Shown here piece by piece: positions 44,998 to 54,872 of a stretch of 64,000 nt of DNA. Origin of the DNA: Daedaleopsis sinensis (Eukaryota; Basidiomycota; Agaricomycetes; Polyporales; Polyporaceae); NCBI GenBank assembly GCA_033807695.1, contig CM066308.1:2480001-2544000 (forward strand). The letters run 5' to 3'. Position 1 is the first letter of the stretch. Every line of letters starts with the position of its first letter. Both the position numbers and the translations under genes were made by a program. The notes below the pieces were generated by a model. That model was not told where the DNA came from and ran no database searches. It worked only from the letters and a program-made list of their open reading frames with translations.

Positions 44998-47304
44998 TCA
45001 TCCCCCACGAGCAGTAGCTCTTATTTTGCGCTTCTTCTCGGCTTTCGGAATCTTGTGCTTGCGCTTCTCGCGCGCCTCCTCCTTAGCCGCTTTCTTGCGC
45101 TCCTATATCAAACCCCATGGTCAGGATTCCCGGGGTTCTAGGACTCGCAACCAGAGCCATGGCCGCGAGTGTGGACTAAACGCACCTTCTTCTCCTCCTT
45201 ATCTTCGTGTCGGTGTCCTCGGGGTTTCTTGTCCTTGAACCCCTCCGGCCCTTCCTCTCCCTCTTCGCCGCTCTCTTCCCCGTCCTCCTCTCCCAGGTCT
45301 TGATCATCACCTTCATCCCCCTCGTCCTCCTCGGACCCAGCAAACGTCACGGTCTTCTTCTGCCCGCCGTCCTCCCGCTGCTTCCCAGCGGCCACGGCCG
45401 CGGCGTCTTCCTCGTCAGCGGGATTGCTCTTGCGCCCGCCTGGACCGACGATCCCGATCGTGTCATTGTAGATGAGCTTCTCGCCCTCCCCTCTGCTGAG
45501 AACCCCCACGTCGCGCTCGGGGTCGTAGACCTCGTTCAGTGTCCGGGGGATGTACGACCGCATGAACACCTCGTCCTCGTGTGCGTGTTCCGTGCCCGCC
45601 GTCCCCTCAGCCTCCGCCCCCTCGGGCTCCGGGGTGTCCATCCACTCGCGGAGGACCGCCTCCACGGATCTGGGCTTAGGGGGATCCTGGGACTGGAGCT
45701 GGGACGGCGAGAGCTGGTCGCGCGTGACGAACTCGAACGCGCGGCGAAGGCCTATTGTCCGCACGCCGCGCTTCGAGAAGAAGTCTTCGATGTTGCGAAG
45801 ATCGGCGCGCAGGAAGTCGAAGGCGTGCGGGTGGTCGTGTTCCACGGATTGGGAGACATCGATGATGTAGAGGTGCCCGCGCGGCGGTGGCGTGGTCGTC
45901 TCACCAGTCGTGTTGTCGGAGTCCGGCGCGGCTTCGCGCAGACTTGAGTCCGAGGGCGTGTCGTCGACGTGATAGAGAATGTTGTACTCCGAGAGATCGG
46001 CATGTACGAGTTTACAATCGATAAACATCTTGCGCGTCATGAGCATGAGCTCGACGTACAAGTCCGGGAAGGCTGAGTCGAGGATATCTGCATCCTTGAG
46101 TCGAGGGGAAGCCCTGATGGATGTCAGAACTTTTGTGATGGTTAATGGCAAGGACGCAAACACACCATCCATCCTTGTCACCAATGAAGGTCATAACGAG
46201 CACATTCTCGCGGACCTCCACCGGTTCAGGACAGTTGATGCCTGCTGTTCGCAAACGTTTGAGGTTACGCATTTCTTTCTCCGCCCAGACTCGGACCATT
46301 TTCCGAGGGTTGTGACGACTACAGGTATCTTTGTCAGTCAGACTCTAAGCCACCGGAAGCAATGGCTGACCTGTAGCCTCTCCTAAACCGGTATTCTCCT
46401 GACACATAGCGGTCACGGTCCTTGAAGACTAATATTGAGGTTTTATATATCTTCAGAGCAAGATGCTTCCGCTCCGAGGTGACTGCGTGATATACGTTCG
46501 CCTGCAAATAAGAGAGTCATTAAAGATCGCATGGAACGGACGGAGCACAACTGACCTCCTTTCCAGTGCTGACACAACCGTTGACCTCATATACGAGGCC
46601 TCGCCCAATCATCTTGAAAAGAATGATTCTAGTCCGGGGATCCAAAACCTGTTCGTTGGTCGCACGATCGCTCTTGTCTTTCATGTTCGCAGTAGCAGAC
46701 GGGCCCTTCCTATTTACGCCTACCCCGAGATCGTACGGTGCGTCGAGGTTGCGCAAACGGGAAGAGTACTTGGATAGCGCTTGAAGCTGAGTCTCCGTCT
46801 TGTCCTTCGAATGCTCAAGCTGTCGAGAAGTGGGGGTACTTGAAACTTTGGGTGCGCGGGGACGGTTCACGGCAGGGAGCGAAGCTAGAGCTGCCTTAGT
46901 GTTGAAGGCAGAAGTAACGCCTTGAGCGGCGCCGGTGCGGACAGCGACGTGCTGCCGTAGCCTGTTGTACTGCTTGGTGAAATCTGGATGGGCCGTCCGT
47001 TCTGCTGTACACACTGAAGGGAACGATCGGGCGCACCTCGTTCTGCGATCTCCCAGTCCTCGTCTTCGGCGCGAAGAGTTTGGAATGCCTCAGCCTCTAT
47101 GATGTCCTCTTCTTGCTCGAATTCATCGGGTTCGCTTTCGTCCTCAGAACTCGCTGATGACCATTCGAGAAGCCCCACATCGTCAATGAAGTTGTGACCC
47201 TGTCTCGGGTCGAGCGCGGGGGCTGTAGATCCTGGATGATCGCTAGGAGCGTCATCGAATTGGCCTTCCTCTATTGGCAACTGAGCTGTATCGAGTGCAG
47301 GCAT
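44998..47304 (-). CDS. RIO1: Atypical protein kinase/ATPase RIO1 (40S maturation)
   Basis: Rio1 is an atypical kinase-ATPase needed for final 20S pre-rRNA processing and 40S subunit maturation. The start is MPALDTAQL (ATG 47304); the frame extends upstream only to a non-ATG codon. An acidic N-terminus is followed by the RIO domain: [82 protein letters not shown], catalytic loop [14 protein letters not shown] and metal site [17 protein letters not shown], then [10 protein letters not shown]. The C-terminal tail is strongly acidic and then Lys/Arg-rich ([20 protein letters not shown]), ending at TGA 44998-45000. Complete RIO1 motif set. Confidence 0.95.
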
Positions 47305-47658
47305 AATCGAGGTAGCTGTGAGGTATGTAGTAGTCAAAGGTGAAGCTCCGGTGAAGCCTTGAGTCGGAAGGAACACCCGGTTTAGAGCACGGGCTACTGA
47401 AAATCATATAGACTCTGTAATCTAATCGACTTAAGAGCATTCAATCTAATCTAATCTAATCTTCCTTTCACGTCATTAGTGCCTACCCCTACTAACTTGA
47501 ACCTGGCTCTCTTCCTCATGTCATTTCGCTAGACTTGCCAAGCTGCTGGCCGTCACCTTGCATCTATCCGTCCTCTGCTTGCTGCACATCCCCAAGGATT
47601 GTCCGCCAGCTTGGCTACACATTCGTAATCGGTGTGATACTCATTACTGCGTTGATAC
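47305..47658. promoter_or_regulatory. Divergent promoter RIO1 / membrane protein, with AATCT repeat
   Basis: 354 bases between start codons. Four perfect copies of AATCT stand at 47443-47462, with two looser TAATC words just upstream. No other site is recognised. Confidence 0.4.
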
Positions 47659-48385
47659 ATGTCTACTACTGCGAGGCAAAGAGTCCCATTCAGATTCTCC
47701 GAGGATGGTGAGGATCCTGATGGTGGCCACATATTGGACGAACAAGGTGCGTAATAGACGTCGACGACATTGATGTATCCCGCTAAGAGCTCACCCATCC
47801 TTTGGATAGAGCAAGAGGAGGTCATAGACGGTCTGCGTAAACAGAATGAAAACTCCAACGTTGCCTACAATATAGCCCTGCAAATCATCATCGGGCTCTC
47901 GCTCACCATGTAGGTTGTACCTCTGCGGATCTATCCCACCACACATCTCACTGTACTACAGCCATGTACTGTTCCTGTTTAGTGGCTCCAAGTTGTCTCC
48001 CATCGCGAACGTTCTTCCTGGCTCGCCACCAACAGTTGCCGTGCCATTTGCCACCGCACTGACACTTCTGCAATTTCTCATCCACCTGAATCTCAGCCTA
48101 TACTCCTTGCCAGTGAACCATCGCTATCGACATATCGTACCCAATGCAGTATTGCCATGCTCTCTTGCACTCCCGCTCCCGCTCGCGCATCCTATCTCAA
48201 TTAGCCTCACGATTGTGCCGCCTGCATACGCTCTACTCCTTGGCCGAGGTCACGCAGATGTTCTTTGGTGGGCCATTCCAGGCGCTCTCACTGGGCTCGT
48301 CGCGTTGGTCAAGAAGTGGATGAGGGACGAGGAGAAGGACATTGTGGAGCTGGAGAGACTACGGTATACGGCAAGAGGGGCTTGA
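47659..48385 (+). CDS. Uncharacterised multi-pass membrane protein
   Basis: The model joins 47659-~47752 (MSTTARQRVPFRFSEDGED...), an exon from about 47806 (EQEEVIDGLRKQNENSNVAY then NIALQIIIGLSLT) and a last exon from about 47971 to the stop at 48385. The product is about 210 residues with a charged N-terminus and about five hydrophobic segments: IALQIIIGLSLTIHVLFLF, VAVPFATALTLLQFLIHL, VLPCSLALPLPLAHPI, SLTIVPPAYALLLG and VLWWAIPGALTGLVALVKKW. A C-terminal charged stretch ends KDIVELERLRYTARGA. The ordered layout, with clean splice joins, supports a real gene; I do not recognise a function. Confidence 0.72.
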
Positions 48386-48629
48386 TTCTTGAACGTACTC
48401 TATAGGATACGCTTGTATGTCCTCAGGATACTATAGCTCTCATAGTTAGCTCAATGCGCAGTCGACATGTATTCACTCGGACTGCGTAGTGCAGTCGGCA
48501 GTCCTCATCCGCTCGAGACGGATTCCGATTTGACGTTGCAAAGAGATCGAGATCTCAGCGAGGACAAGGCGCGCGTGCCAGCTTCGCGTCTCAATTTCCG
48601 CCACATCTACCGTACTACACCTCGCGACC

Positions 48630-49239
48630 ATGTCTGCCTGTCTAGCTGCACGACTGCAACCTTTCTTTCCTTCATTGACACGCTTTGCTGTGAATCGGGC
48701 CTTGCAACGGCCTCCGCCTCCGCCTCGTGGTACGCCAGCACTACTGACACCCTTTTGCTCGTGTATATCAATCCAATTCCATTTCCGTAGGCAACATATC
48801 TACCCCGGAGCAGTTCCTCAAGGCGATAGGTCGTTCTTCTGACACCAAGCTGTCCCCCGAGTCATGGGAGGAGCTATGGCAGACTAACGGCTCTGCGCTC
48901 AAGAAGGCAGGGCTAGGCGTGAGGGATCGCAGGTGCGTGTTGCTCAGCCCCCTCTTCTGAGCTGTATACTCAACGAGTGATGTGGTATCCTTTCTGCGCG
49001 CTGTGTCGCGTGTGCTGTGTGCTGTGCATGCAGGTACATTCTGTGGAGTATGGAGAAATTCCGTCAAGGCGAAACCCCAGTGGACTTTGCCTACGCTCCT
49101 ACGCCAGCGAAGAAAGTTCGGGGGTGCGTTACTTATGTCCTCATATCCATGCTAGCTACAACAACTGATATTAACTCCTGCCAGACGTGGACCGGCTGTG
49201 CAGAACGGCAAGCGTTTGCGTTCGAGAAGACACCGGTAG
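48630..49239 (+). CDS. FYV4: Mitochondrial small ribosomal subunit protein mS41 (IGR motif, Fyv4-like)
   Basis: mS41 is a fungal mitoribosome small-subunit protein recognised by the IGR motif. Four exons are proposed. Exon 1 starts at ATG 48630 with a mitochondrial-type presequence (MSACLAARLQPFFPSLTRF). The IGR region is STPEQFLKAIGRSSDTKLSP, then SWEELWQTNGSALKKAGLGV and RDRRYILWSMEKFRQGE, joined over an intron at about 48930-49032. A short basic end (GPAVQNGKRLRSRRHR) follows after a last intron, stopping at TAG 49237-49239. The length, about 130 residues, is typical. Confidence 0.88.
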
Positions 49240-49445
49240 AGTCATGCTGTTGGAACGTGTAGACGTTCTGGACCCGTATCTTCCGAGCTCCTGCTATATA
49301 GTCGTACCCTAATATACATGGCCTCAAGGCATCTGCAAGTACGTCCACCGCTTTCATCGGAACTGCACCACGCCGTTCGTCCACATGTCAGACATTTCGA
49401 GGCGTTATGGCCGTCGTTAAAACGCAAGTAGTTTATGCAAAACTA

Positions 49446-49517
49446 CTCCGATACGGGGAATCGAACCCCGAGCTACCGCGTGAAAGGCGGTAATGTTAAC
49501 CGTTACACCATATCGGA
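49446..49517 (-). tRNA. tRNA-Glu (anticodon UUC)
   Basis: Reading the minus strand gives a 72-nt cloverleaf. The acceptor stem TCCGATA pairs with TATCGGA, with discriminator G. The anticodon stem ACCGC/GCGGT encloses the loop CTTTCAC, with TTC at 49484-49482. The T arm has CGGGGTTCGATTCCCCG. No intron. Confidence 0.96.
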
Positions 49518-50152
49518 TTGACTTTGTTCTACAGAGGAGCGTCTCTATTTGAAGAGTTTGCAGAGATCGCATCGAGATCGAATTGGATCGACACCAATTG
49601 CATCGGCAAGCGCCCACTGGTAGACAAGCTCTTCAAGTTCTTGATCTTGAAACCAAAGAGTCCGTCAGGTTGATTAATGATCGACTTGCCAGTGCCATTA
49701 GAGTAGTCATTATCGTGAGCTGTCCAACGTACTACTCTGTAGAACGTCTTCGCCGTATGGGTTGTCACGCAGACTTTAGTCGTGATGGACCACGGACCTG
49801 AACGTGGTCCAGTTCAAAGCGTCTAGGACAAAGCACAACAAAGCTTCCGCACTTCAAGTGATGCAGTGCGACACGTTTACAAAAAGGAAAGTGGGGAATC
49901 GACCAAGGATCTTGCGATAGCTGACCTTGTTTTTGGGCCGGCTTTTACACTCTTGACAATAGCCCGTTGGTCTCCCCTCCCGCTCGGGCCACTCGCCGCG
50001 TTGCGCATGTACGCTTTGCGCCCTTTGTCCTTCCAGTACATATAAGCCCGCCACTGAGATGAGTGTCTCGCGCCCACAACCACGATCACGTCCTCCTCCT
50101 CCTCTCCATCTTCCCGGTCTCCTCACCGCCAACCCAAATCACTGTCCTCCTC
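49518..50152. other. Intergenic stretch, no firm gene
   Basis: A minus frame at 49529-49768 has ordered-looking composition but opens at GTG, has no ATG and no recognised domain. The + strand from about 50050 is CT-rich and is probably the leader of the zinc-finger gene. Confidence 0.4.
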
Positions 50153-51349
50153 ATGGCCGTAGCCCTGCACGCACACGAAGACCACGAGATGGCCTGGCTC
50201 ATGCTCGAGGCGCCACAGTTTCACCACGACCACCACTTTACCTCTGGAGAACGCGACGACGACGAGGGCTCTTCCTCCTCTTGCGCTGGCTCCGACAACT
50301 CCGACTCGGAGGACGAGGATCCCTACCACCCCTACAACATCCCGGACACAAAGAGGTGGATCCGGGAGGGCGACTTTGTGTACGCGGCGGATGATCTGCA
50401 GGGCAGCTAGTACGTTATCAATCTCCTCTCCTTTGTCGCCGATCGCTCACCGGCGAGTGCCATCTATCTCAGTCTGACCGCGACCGCGGACGCGGACGAC
50501 GCGCCCTTCGTGCCTCCCGGCGAGGACAAAGGACAAAGGACGTTCATCCACCCCGACGATCTCGCACCATCCTCGAGCCCCTTCCTGGAGCCGTACGACT
50601 TCCGCACCGCACCTCCCCACGAGCAGGTCGCCGTCTCACCGCTAGAACTCACCCGATCGCTGCCTCCGACTCCCCCACCCGAGTCGCGCGCCGGTCCGTC
50701 GCGGCGCGCCTCCGCCAGGAGGGAGTACGTCGACGATATGGACACGGAAGACGAGGCCTACACGAGCGGCGACGACGCGTCCGAGGACGAGTACGTGCCC
50801 TCGCCCAAGGTGCGCACGCGCAAGCTGCCCTCCTCGCGCGCGAGCACGTCGTCCCCCCGCACCAAGCCGCGGTCGACACACCGGTACTCCTACTCCCCCT
50901 ACCCCTCCTCCGTGTCGACGCCGAGCTCGGTCGGCGAGTCGTCGTCGCAGTCCGCGAACGGCCGCCAGCCGGGCCCGCGCAACCGCCAGATCTTCGACCA
51001 GCCGGCTCCGCAGCGCGGCAGCTGGACCAAGACCGGGCCCGACGCGTACCGCTGCCCGCACTGCGACCACTTCCAGAAGAACAAGCGGTCGCCGGACATG
51101 GAGCGCCACATCCGCTCGCACTTCCGGACCGCGACGAGCGAGAAGTGGGTCTGCTGCGGGGTCCCCGTCGAGGACGCGGAGCTGTACGGGACGACGCGCG
51201 AGACGAAGGCGTGGGAGTTCAACGGACAGACGTTCGTCGGGGGCTGCCACAAGGACTTCAGCCGGATGGACGCGCTCAAGCGCCACTGGAAGAACAAGAA
51301 CATTACCTGTGTCGGGGAGATCAGGTACGCGCGCCCGGACTACGAGTGA
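50153..51349 (+). CDS. C2H2-like zinc-finger protein, putative transcription factor
   Basis: Two exons: 50153-~50409 and ~50472-51349, joined at SY/LT with a good donor (GTACGT). About 380 residues. The first ~270 are acidic or Ser/Pro-rich and look disordered. One classical finger is YRCPHCDHFQKNKRSPDMER then HIRSH. A second zinc-binding region has KWVCCGVPV, GGCHKDFSRMDALKRHWKNK and NITC, so its last ligand is likely Cys and the module is longer than a standard finger. This paired layout is known in Agaricomycete nuclear proteins. Target genes are unknown. Confidence 0.83.
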
Positions 51350-51827
51350 GGCTTCAATGGCGGGAGGCCGCTACGCACCTACGCGAGACCTGTTGTAAAC
51401 AGTGAGTCGAGACAATGTCTTCGCCTGTGGCATAGCACTAACCGATGCGCGATATAGTTTAGAGCCTTTTCCTATTCAACATCATCACCGTATACCATGC
51501 ATGCCACCCTTGTCGCTGTACGCACCCGGCGACCAGGGCACCTAGGACTTTGTACTATCGCCTCACATCTGTCATCATATCATCAGCACGCCTGTATCGT
51601 ACATGTACCATCATCAGCAAGTAATTGTCTTCGGTTCTGTGGGTTTCAATTTAGAATAGAATATGCTTGCGTCGTTGACGACGATTGAATTGGCCGTTGC
51701 TCTGCAGGCCTACAGCAGAATTTCCGAGGATCCTTGTGTTACAATAGGCAAGGACGTACAAGATATCAAGCAACCCATCGTCACAACCGCGGACACGCCG
51801 AACGCAGCAGATTGAGTGAGCGGCAGA
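51350..51827. other. Convergent intergenic region, no gene seen
   Basis: 3' space between the zinc-finger gene and PML1. CATCATCA-type words near 51572-51615 are the only repeats seen. Confidence 0.45.
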
Positions 51828-53004
51828 CTAAGCAGCATCCTCGCTGAGAAGCACATATTCTCGAGTCGACTCTCCGAATTTTATCACTAAAGCCGAATGG
51901 AAACAAGTCAGCAAGTGAAGCGTCACAGGAGTACGAAGCAAACGTACCGTCACCAGCCATGAGCTCATAGTAACGAGAGGTCGGTATCGCAGCGTCGTTA
52001 ACCATGGTGCCGTTTGTAGACTCCAAGTCAATCATGAATGGTCTACAAGGAAAGAAGTCAGCACCGGTACACATGCCCACAAAAAACCTAAATCACTTCA
52101 CAGCGGTCTTGACGTCACCAAACTCGTTCTTCTCCTGCACCTGACGATCTGAAGGGAGCTCGAGGCGGCCCGGGCGCAGAAAGAGAAGGCACAGAACGAG
52201 ACGTACACTGTATGACCGCGTGCTGCTTGGAGCACGACGGATGGTCTACCGCGATGTCGACTACGGCCCTGTCCCTCCCGAAGAGGTACGCGCTCTGCCG
52301 CTGGATATGCAGCAGGTCTGCGAGCGGGCGCGGTGAGCCATCTGGGAACCACGCGGACGTTCAAGGCGGGCTGGATGCTCACCGACTTGCTCCTTCTCCT
52401 TGAACACGTACAGCCGCCAGCCGACGGTGGGCTTCCGCGCCTCCGGCGGCTCGTGGTACTTGAGCACCGTCTTCGTGCCGTCCCCGTGCTCCACCGTCTT
52501 CGTGGCGGCCGCGAGCAGGCCAGAGTGCCCGAAGTTAGGCTTCGCCTTCTCCTCGGCCTCGGCTGCGGCAGACTGGGAGCGGGAGCCCGGCTTGGACGAT
52601 CGTGCATGGGGGGACGCCGACCGACGCGACGGGCCTGCACGTCTTGAGTCCGAGTCCCTGTCCATAACCCTGTCTCTGTCTCTGTCTCTGTCGCGGTCGT
52701 CGCGGTCGCGTCTCCGTCCGTCGTCCCGGTCGCGTCGCCGGTCGTCCTCGCGGTCGTAGTCCCGTCCGCGTCCGCGCCCATATCCTCTGTCCCCGTCTCG
52801 CGCACCGTGACCCGGACCATCCTCCCTACGCCTCCCGTTCCTGTCACGCTCATCCTCGTTGTTCCTCGAGGGCCCTCCTCTGCCACGCCCATAGCCGTTG
52901 TCTCTGGGCCTCTGGTAGCCGTCGTCCGGGCGAGAGTGGCGGTCTTGGTAGCGAGGTCGTTCGCTGTTGCCTCTGTATTCGCCCCGCGGAGATTCTCGTG
53001 GCAT
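51828..53004 (-). CDS. PML1: FHA-domain splicing factor PML1/SNIP1 (RES complex)
   Basis: Pml1 (animal SNIP1) belongs to the RES complex (with Snu17 and Bud13), which promotes splicing and nuclear retention of unspliced pre-mRNA. The first ~150 residues from ATG 53004 are Arg/Asp/Gly-rich, with a run of RD dipeptides. Then KPNFGHSGLLAAATKTVEHG and VLKYHEPPEARKPTVGWRLYV, followed by the FHA domain: YLFGRDRAVVDIAVDHPSCS, KQHAVIQYR, MIDLESTNGTMVND and IKFGESTREYVLL, with the expected Arg, Ser-x2-His and Asn phosphopeptide-binding residues. The stop is at 51828-51830. About five exons. Confidence 0.93.
52669..52692 (-). repeat. Hexanucleotide repeat encoding RD dipeptides
   Basis: A TCTGTC-type hexamer is repeated almost perfectly (minus-strand reading AGAGAC), giving the alternating Arg-Asp run of the PML1 N-terminus. 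Confidence 0.75.
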
Positions 53005-53693
53005 TTTTGGAGTCGGGATTGATCTAGAGTCGAGACAGGACAGGGACCCACAGACGGTGAGATGAGATCTCGTGTCGGAGCACGAGCACGAAGTGCGGGG
53101 GTGGGGAAGAGGAGAGCGTCGAAGTCGGAATTTGGAAGGGACCGAGCAAGAACCGCGCAGTTCTCGGGTACGGAGGCGCCCATACTAGCTCGTACTAAAC
53201 GCTGCCGGACGATATTTAGTACATCGGCGTTCCTATGCAAGATTAGTCTGCGTAGCGGAAGGTAGCGATGTTAAGGTGATACTTAGTCGATTTCTCTCTA
53301 GCATAGACCATCTCCTTGCTGGCGATCCACACAAGTACTCAATCTGGATTCTCAATCGGCGGCGCGTGGTGGCGGCGGCAAGTTGACCGGTACCGTTTCA
53401 ACGTTCAACATGCTCAAATAACCGCAAACCGACAAGTGCCATAACCAAGGAGGATATGCATTCCGGGTCACGGCGAGAGAGCGTGACGCTCGTGGGTAAT
53501 AAGTACAAACATGCAGTATCCACCACCACTGTGACTGACAGGATGGCGACAGGGTATAAGGGATGGTACTACTGAGTTGATAAGTTAATAAACGTACACC
53601 GCTGGGCAGCGGTGGCACCCCCTCGACCCCAGTTTCAGGTTTATCGGCGGTAGCAGGGTATGCCAATCCACGGCGTGCGGCCGTGGTCGCCGA
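53005..53693. other. Intergenic stretch, no gene seen
   Basis: This contains the PML1 upstream region and the 3' end of the lipase gene. The frame at 53352-53666 (-) has no recognisable domain. Confidence 0.45.
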
Positions 53694-54872
53694 CTAGCAG
53701 AACGTCGAGCCCATGTAGACACCCTCGTACGGGCCGAGGTGGTCGACCACGTCGCCCACGAAGATGTTCGGGACGGTCTTGATCGTGCACTCCTTGTCGT
53801 CCGCGTTGTCGCGGCCCGAGCACGCGACGGCGTTGCCGGGCGAGACGATGTGCACCTCGCCGTGCGGGTGCGAATAGCCGAGGCCGCGGCCAGGGACGAT
53901 CGGCACGATGTCGCGCTTGTTGTTGATGTGCGTGAAGTCGGCGACCTGTCGAGCAGAAGGTAAAGAGAGCAGACAACATGAATATCGGGGGAACGGCGGG
54001 CGTGAGCAGAAGGAGAGACTGACCTTGGAGTCGACGAGGTCCGCCCACTGGGGGTTGCCGACGCGCGGCTTGCCGTACGTGATCACCTTAATCTTGATCT
54101 TGGACGGCAGGTTGAGGGCGAGGAAGACGGACTCGAGCTCGGCGAGCGCGCCACCGAGGGAGTGCCCGATCTGTGAGCACATGCGGTAAGCAAACCGGTC
54201 CGAGTGCAGGGAGCAGCGGGCGGATACTCACAACGATGACCTGCGTCGCGCTCTTCTCTGCGAGGAGCTTCTTGGTCTCCGCGAGGATCTGCGCAGCCGT
54301 CTTGGCGTGGACGTCGCGGAAGCCTTCGTGGACCTGGACGCCGGACGGGACGCCGGGGAAGAGCTTCGAGTCCGGGTCCGAAAGAGGGAACTTCAAGTCC
54401 GTCAGGTCGGACTCGCTGCATCGACTGGTCAGCACGCGCGTCGCGGGGTCGCGGCGAGCGAAGGGGTGTACGCACAGTTTCACAGGGTCGGTGCCCTGGT
54501 GCACAATCACGACGGACTTCTGGGATGGCATGAAGCCGACAAAGACTGTGAGAAGGGGGTCAGCATTGATATTTGCCACGGACACCGACACGGCGATCAT
54601 GATCGTCGTCACGTACAGAACTGAACAGCGGCGCCGTCGCCGCCCGCCAGCGTCGGCTGGAAGTTGGGGATGGCGTCGCACGCCTCACCGCACTTCCAGG
54701 TCCTCACTTTGTCCACCGGGCAGTACACCGCGCGCGCGAGCTGGCTGAACGGGGCGAACGAGGCGAGCTGGGAGGCGGACAGCGCCGACACGGAGCGCTC
54801 CACCAGAGACGGGGCAGCGAGGGCGGACGCCGCAAACGCGAGCGCGAAGGAAGTGGCAGCAACGACACGCAT
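53694..54872 (-). CDS. Secreted class 3 (fungal) lipase
   Basis: Class 3 lipases are alpha/beta hydrolases that split triacylglycerols or related esters outside the cell. The start (ATG 54872) gives a signal peptide of about 19 residues (MRVVAATSFALAFAASALA). Then a typical N-part: ASQLASFAPFSQLARAVYC, WKCGEACDAIPNFQPT, FVGFMPSQKSVVIVHQGTDP (oxyanion side), VHEGFRDVHAKTAAQILAET. The nucleophile elbow is GHSLGG, the Asp lies in NKRDIVPIVPG and the His in HPHGEVHIV. About 300 residues and six exons. The C-terminus YEGVYMGSTFC ends at TAG 53694-53696. Triad and signal peptide are intact. Confidence 0.94.

Noticed and set aside
49529..49768. 79-codon minus ORF with ordered composition
   Set aside because: No ATG (opens at GTG), no domain, and no convincing splice partner.
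50642..51286. 214-codon minus ORF
   Set aside because: Antisense shadow of the GC-rich zinc-finger exon, with Arg/Ala/Val-biased composition.
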